Origin: an uncultured Acidimicrobiaceae bacterium
GTDB lineage: Bacteria > Actinomycetota > Acidimicrobiia > Acidimicrobiales > UBA8592
DNA length: 13,588 bases
Direction: 5' to 3'
Assembly (NCBI GenBank): GCA_913031515.1
Contig: CAJWET010000032.1
Span: forward strand, 1 to 13,588
The translations under genes and the position numbers were made by a program. Shown here piece after piece: positions 13,483 to 13,588 of this stretch. Each line of letters begins with the position of its first letter. Position 1 is the stretch's first letter. The notes below the pieces were generated by a model. That model was not told the DNA's origin. It searched no databases and worked only from the letters and a program-made list of their open reading frames with translations.

Positions 13483-13588
13483 TCAGTTCCCAACTGGTTC
13501 GTAGTCCTCTAGTTTTGGTGATTCCATTTCTGCTCTAAATCGTGAAAATGGGAACGGCCACGCAAACGGAACCCCATTGTTATCGAGG
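13483..13588 (-). CDS. C-terminal end of a convergent gene, cut by the window edge
   Basis: On the minus strand a frame is open from the edge to a TGA at 13485-13483, giving 34 residues that end in FRAEMESPKLEDYEPVGN. The sequence is Pro- and aromatic-rich with sensible composition and converges on the crotonase gene with a gap of four bases. No family can be assigned from this fragment. Confidence 0.5.
   Translation of the reverse strand, partial: LDNNGVPFAWPFPFSRFRAEMESPKLEDYEPVGN

Noticed and set aside
1..13588. CRISPR array, insertion sequence or phage genes
   Set aside because: The repeats are not evenly spaced and no transposase, integrase, cas or phage structural gene is recognisable in any frame.

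Overview
The window looks like a free-living bacterium of moderate GC, most plausibly an actinobacterium (perhaps a marine Acidimicrobiia-like lineage). This is inferred from several apparently leaderless genes, small lipoproteins, and crotonase, SDR and CotH/VTC genes. There is no rRNA or other marker to settle taxonomy.

Left part (1-6461) is accessory in character. It holds small genes of mixed orientation: a 5'-truncated PH-like protein, a SHOCT protein coupled to a polytopic membrane protein with duplicated His motifs, a SnoaL-like protein, three lipoproteins, an EamA transporter, a P-loop kinase and a hotdog thioesterase. Six copies of one intergenic repeat lie among them. Its right arm carries a TTTACA-N17-TGTTAT-type promoter nine bases before an ATG. 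Its left arm carries TANNNT six or seven bases before a start codon on the other strand. The repeat therefore looks like a mobile or recombining, often bidirectional, leaderless promoter. The zone ends at a tRNA-Ala(UGC) gene whose 3' end faces it, the usual layout of a tRNA-bounded island.

Middle part (6560-10353, minus strand) has an SDR oxidoreductase, then a CotH-like lipoprotein, a DUF4956 membrane protein and a VTC-domain protein. The last three form a recognisable module linked by family to polyphosphate and cell-surface phosphate chemistry.

Right part (10615-13478, plus strand) holds the most striking item. A GrdB/PrdB-like reductase reads through an in-frame TGA at 11065-11067, giving a U-x-x-C motif at residues 151-154. 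A perfect 7-bp hairpin with a three-base loop starts exactly 11 bases after the TGA, the geometry of a bacterial SECIS element. Three bases after its stop follows a tandem NIPSNAP-like protein, a candidate partner, and then a PaaG-like enoyl-CoA isomerase. The window ends in the C-terminus of an unidentified convergent gene.
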